NCBI GenBank assembly: GCA_903907995.1
Contig: CAIVQH010000040.1
Span: 1-64,000, forward strand
Source: an uncultured Verrucomicrobiota bacterium
Lineage (GTDB): Bacteria; Verrucomicrobiota; Verrucomicrobiia; Limisphaerales; UBA9464
DNA length: 64,000 nt
Direction: 5' to 3'
Made by a program: the position numbers and the translations under genes. The notes beneath the pieces were generated by a model that was not told the DNA's origin, did no database searches, and saw only the letters and a program-made list of their open reading frames with translations. This document shows positions 18,560-28,300 of the stretch, one piece after another. How positions within the stretch are numbered: position 1 is the stretch's first letter; each line of letters opens with the position of its first letter.

Positions 18560-19096
18560 CTATTTGGTGTTCTTCAGGTGAACGCGGTCGGCAATCGCCT
18601 GAACTGAGGCGTCATCCAAGTCGCCACCTCCGGCTTTGGTGCATTGAACCATGTACACGAAGCCGTTGAGCGCCTTTTCCGCCATGATGGTGACGCCTGA
18701 GCTCTTCTGCCCCTGGATCTCAGACTCGGTGATGAAGCAATAGGCCGGAAGTCCCAGCAGCTTGGCCTCGGTCCGCCGGAGGATCTTCCCGTTGGTGCCA
18801 AGCCCTTTCACCAGCCCGACTTCTGCGCCTTTCCGGTTCAGGGTGAATTTCTCGTCCGGCTGCCTCATTCCCATCAGGGCAAAGCTGTTGCCGGTGGCCT
18901 TTTCATTGATGGCAGCGAGGAAGGGGGCGTGGATTTCGGTGCGCCGTTCCCATCCCTCCGGAATCACCACAACCAGGGCATGCCCAGAGACGACGAACTC
19001 TTCGGAGGCGGCAGCCCGGATGGATAAAACTAATGAAGCGATGATCGCCGACAAAATTGCGGTCATCAGTTGGAATGTTTTTGGGTATCGCATCAT
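18560..19096 (-). CDS. Hypothetical exported protein, 178 aa
   Basis: A signal peptide (MMRYPKTFQLMTAILSAIIA ... RAAASEE) is followed by about 145 residues rich in beta strands: FVVSGHALVVVIPEGWE, LGLPAYCFITESEI and FVYMVQC. It resembles small secreted proteins that assess a 'PEGW' motif (DUF-type), but no family is named with confidence. It is convergent with the DUF1501 gene of module A (62-base gap) and divergent from the AraC-type regulator, so these share a 160-base promoter region. Confidence 0.6.
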   Translation of the reverse strand: MMRYPKTFQLMTAILSAIIASLVLSIRAAASEEFVVSGHALVVVIPEGWERRTEIHAPFLAAINEKATGNSFALMGMRQPDEKFTLNRKGAEVGLVKGLGTNGKILRRTEAKLLGLPAYCFITESEIQGQKSSGVTIMAEKALNGFVYMVQCTKAGGGDLDDASVQAIADRVHLKNTK

Positions 19097-19258
19097 TGGA
19101 ATTGTGTCGGGCAGCCATCAGGCCTGCCCCCCCGACTCTGGTGCCACCTAGGTCTTGGGAGCACCTAAAATTGCGCCATTGGAGACCCCGCTTTGTTTCC
19201 CATCATCGGCTCTTACTCTGGCATCGCCCCGCGCCCATTTTTGGGGCAACAATCAAGC

Positions 19259-20032
19259 ATGTCCGCGAAAGGCCGCCCCGCATCTGCGCCCACGCCGCCC
19301 CTGCCGCCCGAGCTGGCGGCGATGGCGGAGCTGTTTGAGCACGTGCCCGAGGCGGCCTTCTTCGTGAAGGATCGCACGGGCCGCTACGTGGCCGTGAACC
19401 AGTCGCTCGTCGAGCGCGTGGGCCTGCGTCACAAGCATGAGCTGCTGGGCCGCCATGTGCGCGAGGTTTTTCCCGCCGAGTTTGCCGAGCGCTACGCCGC
19501 GCAGGATGCCGCCGTGCTGCGCTCCGGACGTCCCATCCGAGACCGGCTGGAGCTGCACTGGTATCCGCACCGGCGCAAGGGCTGGTGCCTCACCACCAAG
19601 CTGCCGCTGCGCGACGGAGGCGGCGCGGTGGCCGGGCTGGTCGGCATCTCCCGTGACCTGCGCGCGCCCGGCGACAGCGAGATCATTCCCGCGCAATTGG
19701 GCGGCACGCTGGAATTTCTGGAGGCCAATTTCGGCGAGCCGCTCTCACCCTCCATGCTGGCGGCGCGTGCCGGGCTTTCACCGGTCCGCTTCGCGCGGCT
19801 CATCAAGCGCATCTTCGGCCTCACGCCCAGCCAGCTCATCACGCAGACGCGGCTGGCCGCCGCTTCACAGCTGCTGGAGGAGACGGATAAGGCGGTCGCG
19901 GAGGTGGCCCTGGCCTGTGGCTTCTACGATCACAGCGCCTTCACCCGCGCCTTCCGCTCCGCCACCGGCCGGACACCGACGGAACTGCGCGCGGAACGGA
20001 GCCGCATCATCCCGGCCTTACGCGCGCGCTGA
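19259..20032 (+). CDS. AraC-family regulator with N-terminal PAS domain
   Basis: A 257-residue transcription factor. Residues about 20-130 are a PAS domain (LFEHVPEAAFFVKDRTGRYV, GRHVREVFP, GISRDLRAPG). Residues about 150-250 are the double HTH: LSPSMLAARAGLSPVRFARL, then TDKAVAEVALACGFYDHSAF and FTRAFRSATGRTPTEL. The PAS domain replaces the usual sugar-binding cupin, so the signal may be a small molecule or redox state. ATG 19259 is chosen; a TTG at 19193 could extend it by 22 residues with no homology. The 3' end overlaps the convergent glycosyltransferase gene by 15 bases. Targets unknown. Confidence 0.85.
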   Translation: MSAKGRPASAPTPPLPPELAAMAELFEHVPEAAFFVKDRTGRYVAVNQSLVERVGLRHKHELLGRHVREVFPAEFAERYAAQDAAVLRSGRPIRDRLELHWYPHRRKGWCLTTKLPLRDGGGAVAGLVGISRDLRAPGDSEIIPAQLGGTLEFLEANFGEPLSPSMLAARAGLSPVRFARLIKRIFGLTPSQLITQTRLAAASQLLEETDKAVAEVALACGFYDHSAFTRAFRSATGRTPTELRAERSRIIPALRAR

Positions 20033-20038
20033 GAGCGC
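20018..20038. other. Convergent 15-base gene overlap with small hairpin
   Basis: The stop of the AraC-type gene (TGA ending 20032) lies inside the end of the glycosyltransferase gene, whose stop reads TTA at 20018-20020 on the plus strand. The overlap contains CGCGCT-GAG-AGCGCG, a perfect 6-bp stem with a 3-nt loop. Confidence 0.8.
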
Positions 20039-21238
20039 GAGCAGTTCCAGCGTCGCCGCCACAACCGGGGCACAGGGCACCAGGCTGGCATTGACCGGCG
20101 TGTCCGCCGGGGTTTCAGGGGGTGGATAGATGATCCGGCTCACGGTGTCATGCGGTCCCGTATGGCGCGGATCGCCGCGGGTCCCGGGCCTGGCCGTCAG
20201 CGGCATTCCGCAGATCATGACCACCGGAGTCCGGGCGGCGGCCGCCATGTGCAGGATGCCGGTGTCATTGCCGACATAGAGGTCACAGAGGGCGGTCAAA
20301 GCCCAGACGGCTCCCAGCCCAAGCTGGCCACAGGCGTTGTGGACCAGGCCGGGCTCCTGGGCGACGAGCCAGTCGCCGGTCAGGGCCACGTCCTTGCCGC
20401 CGATCGTCATGAAAGCCACGTCGGGCCTTTGCCGGGCGACTTCCCGCACCAGTTTGAGGTAGCGCTCCTGCGGCCACATCTTCGGGGTTTCGCTGCTGGC
20501 CACCCCGAGCATGACCAACTGGCGACGACCGTACCGCGCGCGGCTGGCCATCTCGCCGGCCTGCTGCGCATCGGCATCCGTCCACCACGTGTCGAGCTTG
20601 CGGCCGCTTGGGGAAAGACCGATGGCCTCGAGCATGCGGAAACACTTCTCCGTCTCATGCAACGACTGCGCCAGCGGCAGGGCATGGGTGTGGAAGCGCC
20701 CGCCAGTATCGACATCCCAGTCGGGATCTTCCCAGCAGAAGCGCGCGGGCGCGCCGGTGAACCAGGCCAGTGCACGCGATTCGAAGTACCAATAGAGCGT
20801 GCCGGGCTGCAGCAGCAGCTCCGGGTCGCGCGGCCAGATTTCCCGGCGTGCAAAGGAGAGCAGCGCGGCCAGGCGGCGCTGCTGGTAGAAGCGCGCCGGG
20901 AATTTCAATTCGATGTCCACCACACGGTCCACCCAGGGGCACGTGCGCATCCAGGAAGCCCAGGGGGTGCGGCAGACCAGCGTGATCTCAGCCTGGGGCA
21001 GCAGGCGGCGGAGCTCCCGGAGCATCCCCGAGGTGAGCACCATGTCGCCCATGCCGTCATAGCGCAGCAGCGTCACCCGTTTGGCCTGCCGGAAATCCTT
21101 CAGTGGCCGCCGCGCCAGCCGGAGACGCAGTGAAGGAAAGCACCACCCCCAGGTCATGATCCCCTCGACGCTGCTCGTCCAGAGGAGGAAATTGACCCAC
21201 CGTGAACGCGCCCAGTTCCATCCCGGCAGGCGGCTCAT
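20018..21238 (-). CDS. Glycosyltransferase family 9 (heptosyltransferase-like)
   Basis: A 406-residue GT-B enzyme of the ADP-heptose:LPS heptosyltransferase group. N-terminal acceptor domain: TLLRYDGMGDMVLTSGMLRE; C-terminal donor domain: GVASSETPKMWPQERYLKLV (the kMWP...Y motif) and YVGNDTGILHMAAAARTPVV (D-T-G-x-x-H-x-A). It probably adds a sugar to the LPS core or a cell-surface glycan from the cytoplasmic face. ATG 21238 is preferred to upstream starts that run through a palindromic repeat. Together with the lipid A acyltransferase at 2767 it supports an LPS-bearing outer membrane. Sugar specificity is unknown. Confidence 0.88.
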   Translation of the reverse strand: MSRLPGWNWARSRWVNFLLWTSSVEGIMTWGWCFPSLRLRLARRPLKDFRQAKRVTLLRYDGMGDMVLTSGMLRELRRLLPQAEITLVCRTPWASWMRTCPWVDRVVDIELKFPARFYQQRRLAALLSFARREIWPRDPELLLQPGTLYWYFESRALAWFTGAPARFCWEDPDWDVDTGGRFHTHALPLAQSLHETEKCFRMLEAIGLSPSGRKLDTWWTDADAQQAGEMASRARYGRRQLVMLGVASSETPKMWPQERYLKLVREVARQRPDVAFMTIGGKDVALTGDWLVAQEPGLVHNACGQLGLGAVWALTALCDLYVGNDTGILHMAAAARTPVVMICGMPLTARPGTRGDPRHTGPHDTVSRIIYPPPETPADTPVNASLVPCAPVVAATLELLALSARA

Positions 21239-21270
21239 AATACCAGTTCCCTGAAAGAAGCGGTGCCTTT

Positions 21271-21399
21271 GGTAGGGACGGTGCGTTGCGCCGTCCCCGC
21301 CCTGAAGGGGCGGTGGAGGCATAGGGAGGCCGTGGGCGTTCGTTCCTTCGCCTGACGCTGCGCTCGGCGAAGGGGACGGCGCAGCGCGCCATCCCTACC
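21271..21399. repeat. MITE-like inverted repeat upstream of the glycosyltransferase gene
   Basis: 28-base arms at 21271-21298 and 21372-21399 pair with 25 of 28 matches; both read GGTAGGGA-[CT]-GG outwards to CCGTCCCC. A second nested stem (CCTTCGCC with GGCGAAGG) lies inside. The element is about 129 bases, has no coding capacity, and fills most of the gap between the glycosyltransferase start and the end of aminopeptidase P. Confidence 0.8.
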
Positions 21400-21514
21400 C
21401 AGGCGTCCGATGACCATCGGGAAATGGCATGAAGACACGCTCCGGTGGTCCGGGCGAGGCGGCAGTGAAAGGTTTGGTGTCATCGCCTGGAGCCGGGAGA
21501 AGCGGGCCATCCGT

Positions 21515-22801
21515 CTAACGCCGCATCAGTGCCTCGACTTCGTCCGCTTCCAAGGGGGTCGTGGCCATCAGGTCCACATTGCCGCCAGCGCGGATGACCA
21601 CGTCGTTTTCGAGGCGCACGGCCAGGCCCTCCTCGGGGATGTAGATGGCCGGCTCCACCGTCATGACCCAGCCCTCGGCAAAGGGCTCGTTGAGATGGCC
21701 GAGGTCATGTACATCGAGGCCGAGCGGGTGGCCGCAGCCGTGCATGAAGTATTTCCGGTACGCCGGTTTCTCCGGGTCCTGCTTCTTGATCTCGCGCGGG
21801 GTGAGCAGGCCGAGGCCGACCAGCTCCGCCTCGGTGAGCTGTTCGCACTCTTTCTGCCAGGTCGCCCATTTCTTGCCCGGCACCAAGCCGGCGATCTGCG
21901 CACGCAGAACGCGGAGCACCGCGTTGTAAACCTGCTTCTGCCGCTTGGTGAAACGGCCATTCACCGGGATCGTGCGCGTGAGGTCGGCGTTGTAGTTGGC
22001 GTAGCTCGCCGCGACATCGAGCAGCAGCAGGTCGCCGTTACGGCAGGGCCGCTCGTTCTCGATATAGTGCAGCACGCAGGCGTTGGCCCCGCTGGCGATG
22101 ATGGGGGAATAGGCGAAGCCGCCGCCGCCCCGGGTAAACTCGTGGATGAACTCCGCCTCGACCTCCAGCTCGGTGACGCCGGGCTTCACAAACTTCGCCA
22201 CGCGCTCGAAACCGGCTTTCGTGAGATCGCATGCCTTCTGGAGCAGCTCCACCTCCTGCGGTGACTTCACAACGCGCAGCCGGTGCATAAGCCGCGCGAG
22301 ACGCTGATAATCGTGCAGCGGATACTCCGCCTGCACGCGCCGGATGAAACGGGCGTCGCGGGTCTCGACTTCGGACACCGAGCGCTTGTGCTCGTTGGTG
22401 TTGAGGTACACGTGCTCCGCCTCGCACATCACCTTGCGGAAGATCGCCGGAAACTCGGAGAGCCAGTGGATCTGCCGGATGCCCGTGAGCTGGCGCGCCT
22501 CTTCCTTCGTGAGCTTGTGGCCTTCCCAGGTGGCGATGAGGTCACTGGTCTCGCGCAGAAAGAGCATTTCGCGGTGCTTCTCGTCGTCCGCGTCGGGGAA
22601 CAGCACGAGGATGGTCTCCTCCTGGTTCACGCCGGTGAGCCAGAAAAGATCGGAATTGGCGATGAGCCGCAGCGTGCCGTCGGCGTTGGTCGGCAGGATG
22701 TCGTTCGCATTCACCACCGCCAGCGAGCCTGGCAGCAGCAGCGGTTTCAGACGGGCACGGTTCTCAACGAAGAGCCGCGGATTAATCGGCGCGTAACGCA
22801 T
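21515..22801 (-). CDS. pepP: Xaa-Pro aminopeptidase (aminopeptidase P, M24B)
   Basis: A 428-residue cytoplasmic metallopeptidase that removes N-terminal residues preceding proline. It has the N-terminal AMP_N domain (FWLTGVNQEETILVLFPDAD) and a C-terminal pita-bread domain. Dinuclear-metal ligands are visible: Asp in LLLLDVAASYANYNADLTRT (two Asp), His in HGCGHPLGLDVHD, Glu in WVMTVEPAIYIPEEG and Glu in RLENDVVI. The start MRYAPINPRLF at 22801 is chosen because the upstream extension is low-complexity antisense-type sequence. It lies downstream of the BSP-type peptidase gene with a 169-base gap that holds a decayed gene remnant. Confidence 0.93.
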   Translation of the reverse strand: MRYAPINPRLFVENRARLKPLLLPGSLAVVNANDILPTNADGTLRLIANSDLFWLTGVNQEETILVLFPDADDEKHREMLFLRETSDLIATWEGHKLTKEEARQLTGIRQIHWLSEFPAIFRKVMCEAEHVYLNTNEHKRSVSEVETRDARFIRRVQAEYPLHDYQRLARLMHRLRVVKSPQEVELLQKACDLTKAGFERVAKFVKPGVTELEVEAEFIHEFTRGGGGFAYSPIIASGANACVLHYIENERPCRNGDLLLLDVAASYANYNADLTRTIPVNGRFTKRQKQVYNAVLRVLRAQIAGLVPGKKWATWQKECEQLTEAELVGLGLLTPREIKKQDPEKPAYRKYFMHGCGHPLGLDVHDLGHLNEPFAEGWVMTVEPAIYIPEEGLAVRLENDVVIRAGGNVDLMATTPLEADEVEALMRR

Positions 22802-22857
22802 GGACGGGACGTTTGCAGAGCGGAGGACGCCGGGCAATCCCGTGGCGGACGCTGCTC

Positions 22858-22905
22858 GGGTCGCACTGGGTGCTAACCCAGTTGAAGGAATCCGCGATGA
22901 CGGGA
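22858..22905 (-). pseudogene. Decayed remnant similar to the BSP-peptidase C-terminus
   Basis: Read on the minus strand, this stretch encodes VIADSFNWVSTQCDPS, which closely parallels VTANFLNWVTTQYDPQ in the adjacent peptidase gene (coding bases 23121-23166). The DNA match is about 37 of 46 bases. It looks like the leftover of a second paralogue or of a tandem duplication. No other part of the paralogue was recognised. Confidence 0.5.
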
Positions 22906-22970
22906 TGTTTCTCCCCGCAGAACCTCTGGCGCAGGCGGCCACTGACCTGCCCTGCCGCGTGAGCCGGCAG

Positions 22971-24350
22971 CTACTTCGCCGGCACCGCGAGGCGTTGCTC
23001 CTGGAAGTGTTTCCACTCGTCGCCGAGTTCCTGGACGGTCTTGCCAGTCGCCTCTTTCCAGAGTTCCTCGCGGTATTTGCCGGCGCGGGCGGCGGCGTTG
23101 AGCTTCTGGACGATCTGGGGGTCGTACTGGGTGGTGACCCAGTTGAGGAAGTTCGCGGTGACGCGATAGCTCCCGTCGTATTTGGCCCGGGCCAGGTTGC
23201 GGGCGGTGATCTCGGCGCCCCTGGTCTGCGGCTCGTAGCGGTACCAGCGGATGTAGTCGGGGATGCCCTCGACCAGCCAGCCGGGCATGCGCGTGGCATT
23301 CGGGTCGTTGCGCCTCCCGCCGGCATAGCTCTGTACGACGTGCACCAGCTCGTGCACCACGGAGCCGCGCGCCTCGCGGTTCAGTTCGCCGCGGAACCAG
23401 CCGGCGTTGCAGTTCACAAAGCCGCCGCCCGCCGAGGCCGGCGTGCCACCCATGTCCTCGCGGAAGCGCAGGGTCACATTGGTGCGCGGCAGGAAACCCT
23501 CGCTGGGCAGCAGGGCGATGAGCTTGGGATACCATTCCTGCACGACCGGGCGCAGTTCTTTGTCCGCCCACTCCGTCAGGTCCGGCGCCAGGGTGGTGTC
23601 GATGGTGAAGTGATATTTCCCGCCCTCGGCCACGAAGCTCTCGGTGATCGGTTTCGGCGCGTCCGAGGCTATGGGCAGGGCGGTCGAATGGGCGTCGATC
23701 ACATCGATCTCGCTGTAGAAGGTGTGGCCGAAGGGGTCTTCCCCCTCGGTGCGCGAGATGTCGAAGAGCAGATAGCGGAAGGTGCCAAGATCGCCGCCGG
23801 AGTCAGAGACGCTGACGCCATACTGGCCGCCGAGCGGCTCGCCCTTGGGCCGGGTGTCCACTTTGGCAAGCAGCTTCCAGCCGCAAGCCTCGGGGTCGGT
23901 GCCGCGCTTGGGTTCCGCCTGGAAACCGGGAGCGCCGCCGTCGCTGCCATAGAGCCAATAGACCTGCGGTGCGCGGCTGCCCCCATGCCACGAATAGCTG
24001 TTGACCTGCTTGATCGCGATGGCGCTCCCAAGATCGAGCTGGATGCGCCCGCCCGCCGAGCCCGCGCGGAAAAAGAAATTTTCGGACGGCTGATCCTCCT
24101 CCCGGGGCAGGCGGCCATCGTGCAGTTTGATCAGCTCGCCGCCGTTGATGTCCCGTTCACCGTCCACGAGTGTGAAGATGGCCTTTTCGGCGGCATCCGA
24201 TTTCGCGGGTGCGGGCACATTCTTGAAGCGAAAGGTGCCGGTGGCGGCCTCGCTTTCGTTCCGTTCGCTCACGACCTGAATGGCTCCCAAGCAAACCGGA
24301 GGCAGGAACTGGAGGAGCAGCAGGGCGGCGGCGAGAAGGTTCGGTTTCAT
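22971..24350 (-). CDS. Secreted basic-secretory-protein (BSP) family metallopeptidase
   Basis: A 459-residue exported protein: signal peptide MKPNLLAAALLLLQFLPPVC, an N-terminal F5/8-type discoidin-like region (GGRIQLDLGSAIAIKQVNSY, about 40-230), then the BSP domain. The zinc site is VVHELVHVVQSY (HExxH), with GWLVEGIPDYIRWYRYEP downstream, the typical GxxEGxADYxR signature of plant NtPRp27-like peptidases. EELWKEATGKTVQELGDEWK closes the domain. The combination suggests a surface or secreted peptidase that binds glycan or matrix. ATG 24350 is chosen for the signal peptide. It is upstream of aminopeptidase P on the same strand and might supply peptides to it (inference). Confidence 0.85.
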   Translation of the reverse strand: MKPNLLAAALLLLQFLPPVCLGAIQVVSERNESEAATGTFRFKNVPAPAKSDAAEKAIFTLVDGERDINGGELIKLHDGRLPREEDQPSENFFFRAGSAGGRIQLDLGSAIAIKQVNSYSWHGGSRAPQVYWLYGSDGGAPGFQAEPKRGTDPEACGWKLLAKVDTRPKGEPLGGQYGVSVSDSGGDLGTFRYLLFDISRTEGEDPFGHTFYSEIDVIDAHSTALPIASDAPKPITESFVAEGGKYHFTIDTTLAPDLTEWADKELRPVVQEWYPKLIALLPSEGFLPRTNVTLRFREDMGGTPASAGGGFVNCNAGWFRGELNREARGSVVHELVHVVQSYAGGRRNDPNATRMPGWLVEGIPDYIRWYRYEPQTRGAEITARNLARAKYDGSYRVTANFLNWVTTQYDPQIVQKLNAAARAGKYREELWKEATGKTVQELGDEWKHFQEQRLAVPAK

Positions 24351-25063
24351 CAGCAAGCGGGTATCCTTTGGCAGCTCGCCGCAGGTACGTCCAGCGGTAT
24401 TCCCGGCCCCGGTTCCCATTCATGCCGAGCCAGTTATTGGGAAATGCGTTGGGCCTCGGGCGTCACAGCCGGTGGCGCGGGTGCTTCCGTCGTGCCGCCT
24501 TACTCTCATCCCAAAATCCTTCGCCGCAGCACCTCCCAATTTTTAGCCGGGCTCTTAAGTGCCAGCGTGGGAATCCGATAGTCAGATTGGCCATCCCTCA
24601 GGTCAGCCCGAAAAATAAACAAAAAACGGGAAAGCAGACAAAATGAACATAACGTCAAATTACGCATCGGCCGCCTCGTCGGCCTGGTCCACGCAAGGCA
24701 AAACCGCTCCAGCCTCGCCGTCATGGCGCTGAAGACCTTCTCCCTGGCCGCGCTGCCCGTCACCGCGCTGGCATGGTGGAGCGGCGCACTGAACAACGCC
24801 CGACGCGGTCGCTGGCGGCGCTTCGGCATGGATTTTCTGGCGGCGCGCGAGGTGCTGCGACGGACCCCGGCGGCGTGGCGGTTTCGCCAGGCGAACAGCG
24901 CCTACAACCACTACTATCCCGGCGAACGCTTTTTCACGGCCCCGGAATTCAAAAGTCGGGAGGACTGACAGAATGAACGCAATGGAACCGGCCCGGTTGA
25001 GCCCGTCGCCTGGGGCCTAGACGGCCGACAGAGGGGTCCCACGGAGCGAGGCCGTGAAAGTAA
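24351..25063. other. Long region without a confident gene
   Basis: About 700 bases upstream of the BSP-peptidase gene. It contains an A-rich patch (about 24608-24645) and one weak reading frame described separately (24723-24968). The composition between 24530 and 24660 is clearly lower in GC than its surroundings. The promoter of the minus-strand peptidase gene is expected near 24351-24500, but I see no convincing -35/-10 pair. Confidence 0.5.
24723..24968 (+). CDS. Small hypothetical frame, possible C-terminal remnant of a larger protein
   Basis: The 81-residue frame reads MALKTFSLAALPVTALAWWS and continues with many Arg (NNARRGRWRRFGMDF), ending FFTAPEFKSRED. The frame stays open upstream of the ATG for at least 20 more codons (…HARQNRSSLAV), which argues that it is the tail of something longer. 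A hydrophobic segment followed by Arg-rich helices resembles the C-terminus of some membrane-associated family 2 glycosyltransferases, but that is only a resemblance. No Shine-Dalgarno sequence is obvious. Confidence 0.25.
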   Translation: MALKTFSLAALPVTALAWWSGALNNARRGRWRRFGMDFLAAREVLRRTPAAWRFRQANSAYNHYYPGERFFTAPEFKSRED

Positions 25064-25236
25064 CCGTGGGCATCGCCCATGGAAATCCGCCACCCGGTGG
25101 ATTCCGTCGCGTAGCGACGGTTGAACGGACGATTCGGAGCTTACGGGCTCTCAAACGTCGCGATGCGACGCTACGTGGATGGTCCGGGCCTTGGGCTATC
25201 GCCCACGGCTAGGTTGATTCGGTCGCTCCGCGACCG
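25064..25236. repeat. Cluster of five short palindromes upstream of module B
   Basis: Within 173 bases there are CCGTGGGCATCGCCCATGG (25064-25082), CCGTCGCGTAGCGACGG (25104-25120), CGTCGCGATGCGACG (25156-25170), a GGGCTATCGCCC stem with flanks (25189-25208) and CGGTCGCTCCGCGACCG (25220-25236). Three of them are CGTCGC/GCGACG-type stems with 2-5 base loops and two are GGGC/GCCC-type stems. No reading frame spans them credibly. Confidence 0.8.
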
Positions 25237-25379
25237 AGGGCCGGGTGCCTCATGCCCCCATCCGGTTCATCCTGTTTTCTCCGCTTTCCCAGAATTAATC
25301 GCCGCCACGGTACGTCCAACCCGATGCACCTTGAAAAACCGTTCGACCGCATCAACCCGTTGGCTCAACGTACCCGTTA

Positions 25380-28300
25380 ATGAAAGCCTTTGACTTGCGC
25401 CCCTTGCTGGCGGCCTTGGCCTGTGGTCTGTCCGCGGCCGCCGCCACGGATCCCGCCAAGCTGCCCCCGGCCGCGACCGCGAAGGTGAACTTTGAGCGGG
25501 ACATTGTGCCCCTCTTCGAAAATTCCTGCGTGAACTGTCACGGACCGAAGCGCACCGAAAGTGGCCTGCGGCTCGACTCCGCGGCCGACGCGCTCAAGGG
25601 CGGCGAACATGGCCCGGCCTTCATCGCCGGCAAGAGCGCGGAATCGCTGCTGGTGCAGGTGACAGCTGGCGTTCACGCCGAACTCGCGCAGATGCCGAAA
25701 AAGGGCGACAAGCTCACCCCCGAACAGATCGGCCTGCTGCGCGCCTGGATCGACCAGGGCGCCAACTGGCCGGCGACCGCCAAGGTGGACAAGGCGGCGC
25801 ATCACTGGGCCTTCAAGGCGCCGGTGAAACCGCCCGAGCCGAAGGTGAAGAACGCCGCCTGGGCGAAGACGCCCCTCGACAAGTTCATCCTGGCCAAGCT
25901 GGAGCAGGAAGGCCTGAAACCCTCGCCCGAGACTGATAAGACCACCCTCCTGCGGCGGGTGCATTTCGACCTCATCGGCCTGCCGCCGACTCCGGAAGAA
26001 ACCGAGGCCTTTCTCGCCGACAAATCGCCCAACGCCTACGAGAAGGTCGTCGAGAAGCTGCTCAAGTCGCCGCATTACGGTGAAAAATGGGCCCGCCACT
26101 GGCTCGACGCCGCGCGCTACGCGGATTCCGATGGGTTTGAGAAAGACAAGGCCCGCTTCATCTGGAGCTACCGCGACTGGGTGGTCAGCGCCTTCAACCA
26201 GAACCTGCCGTACGACCGCTTCGTCATCGCCCAGCTTGCCGGCGACCAGCTTCCGAACCCGACGCAGGACGACCGCGTCGCCACCGGCTTCCTCCGCAAC
26301 GCCATGCTCAATGAGGAGGGGGGTGCCGACCCCGAGCAGTTCCGTATGGACGCGATGTTCGACCGCATGGACTGCATCGGGAAGAGCGTCCTCGGGCTGA
26401 CCATCCAGTGCGCGCAGTGCCACAACCACAAGTTCGACCCGATCCAGCAGGAGGAATACTACCGGCTCTTCGCCTTCCTGAACAACGACCACGAGTCGTC
26501 GCTGGTCGCCTACACGCCCGCCGAGCAGATGAAGCGCGCCGACCTGATGCGCCAGATGCGTGACCTGGAAGAGGGTCTGCGCCACACCACGCCCGGCTGG
26601 GAGGAACGGCTCGCGCAGTGGGAGGACTCCGTGAAGACCAACCAGCCCGACTGGCAGGTCGTCAACACGGTCCATGAGGGCGAGAATGGGGAACGCTTCT
26701 ACTATTACCCGGACGGCTCCATCCGCGCCTCCAGCTACGCGCCCACGCAATGGACCGCGCACTTTGTTGCCACCAATGCGCCCGCCGTGATCGGTGCGTT
26801 CCGCTTTGAGCAGCTCACTGACCCGAACCTGCCCTGCGGCGGGCCGGGCCGGTCCATCCATGGCATGGCGGCCCTGAGCGAGTTCAAGGTCGAGGTGGTG
26901 GAGGTGAAGAACCGGACCAACAAGTTCGACGTGAAGTTCGTGAAAGCCACGGCCGATTTCGAAAACGCCGAGAAGCCGCTGGAGCCGGAGTTCCAGTCCG
27001 AGAGCCGCAAGAAGAACGGCGGCGACAAGCGCACCTACGGGCCCGTCGCCTTCGCGATCGACGGCAAGGAGGACACCGCGTGGGGCATCGATGCCGGGCC
27101 GGGCCGCCGCAATGTGGCGCGCAAGGCGGTCTTCATCCCCGAGAAGCCGCTGACCTTCACCAACGCCGTCGAGCTGAACTTCCGCCTGGTGCAAAACCAT
27201 GGTGGCGACAATTCGGACGACAACCAGACGCACAACCTCGGCCGCTTCCGCTTCAGCGCCTGCGCCGACACCAACGCCGTCGCCGACCCGCTGCCCGCGA
27301 ATGTGCGCGAAGTGTTCAAGACGCCGCGTGAACAGCGCTCGCCCGCGCAGGTCGCCGCCGTGTTCAGCTACTGGCGCACAACCGTTCCGGAGTTCAAGGA
27401 GGTCAACGACAAGATCGAGGTGCTGTGGCAGCAGTGGCCCGAGGGCGCGCCCACCTCGGTGCTCGTGGCCCGGAACAATGCCGGCCCCGGCGATGAAACG
27501 CGCGCCACCCGCATGCTCAAGCGCGGTGACTGGCTGAAGCCGGGCAAGGAAGTCAGCCCCGGCGTCCCGGCCTTCCTGCATCAGCTCCCGGAGGGCGCGG
27601 ATGGCTCGCGGATGACCTTTGCGAAGTGGCTTGTGGACAAAAAGTCGCCCACCACGGCGCGCGTCTTCGTGAACCGCCTCTGGCAGGCTTACTTCGGCAT
27701 CGGCATCGTGGAGACGCCCGAGGATTTCGGCCTGCAAAGCCCCGCGCCAAGCCATCCCGAGCTGCTCGACTGGCTGGCGTGCGAGTTCATGGACCGCGGC
27801 TGGGACATCAAGGCGATGCACCGGCTCATCGTGAATTCGGCGACCTACCGGCAGTCCTCGCACGTCACGCCAGAGCTGTACGCCAAGGACCGCTACAACC
27901 GCCTGCTGGCGCGCGGTCCACGCTTCCGCGTCGAGGGCGAGCTGGTGCGCGACGCGGCACTGGCCACCAGCGGTCTGCTGAATCCGACGCTCGGCGGCCC
28001 CAGCGTGCAACCGCCCGCGCCCGCCTTCCTCTTCATGCCGCCCGCTTCCTATGGTCCCAAGACCTGGGAGGAGGCGAAGGGCGCCGACCGCTATCGCCGG
28101 GGCCTGTATACCTTCCGCTACCGCTCGGTGCCGTATCCCTTCCTCACCGCCTTCGACGCGCCCAACGGCGACTTCTCCTGCGTGCGCCGCACGAAGTCCA
28201 ACACGCCGCTCCAGGCGCTCATGACCCTGAACGAGACGCTGGCGCTGGAATGCGCCCAAGGCCTCGCGGCGAAGACCCTGGCCGAGGGTGGCAAGACCGA

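Noticed and set aside
25377-28259. Minus-strand frame of 960 codons antisense to module B
   Set aside because: Shadow of the DUF1549/1553 gene; composition His/Val/Arg-rich with no motif.
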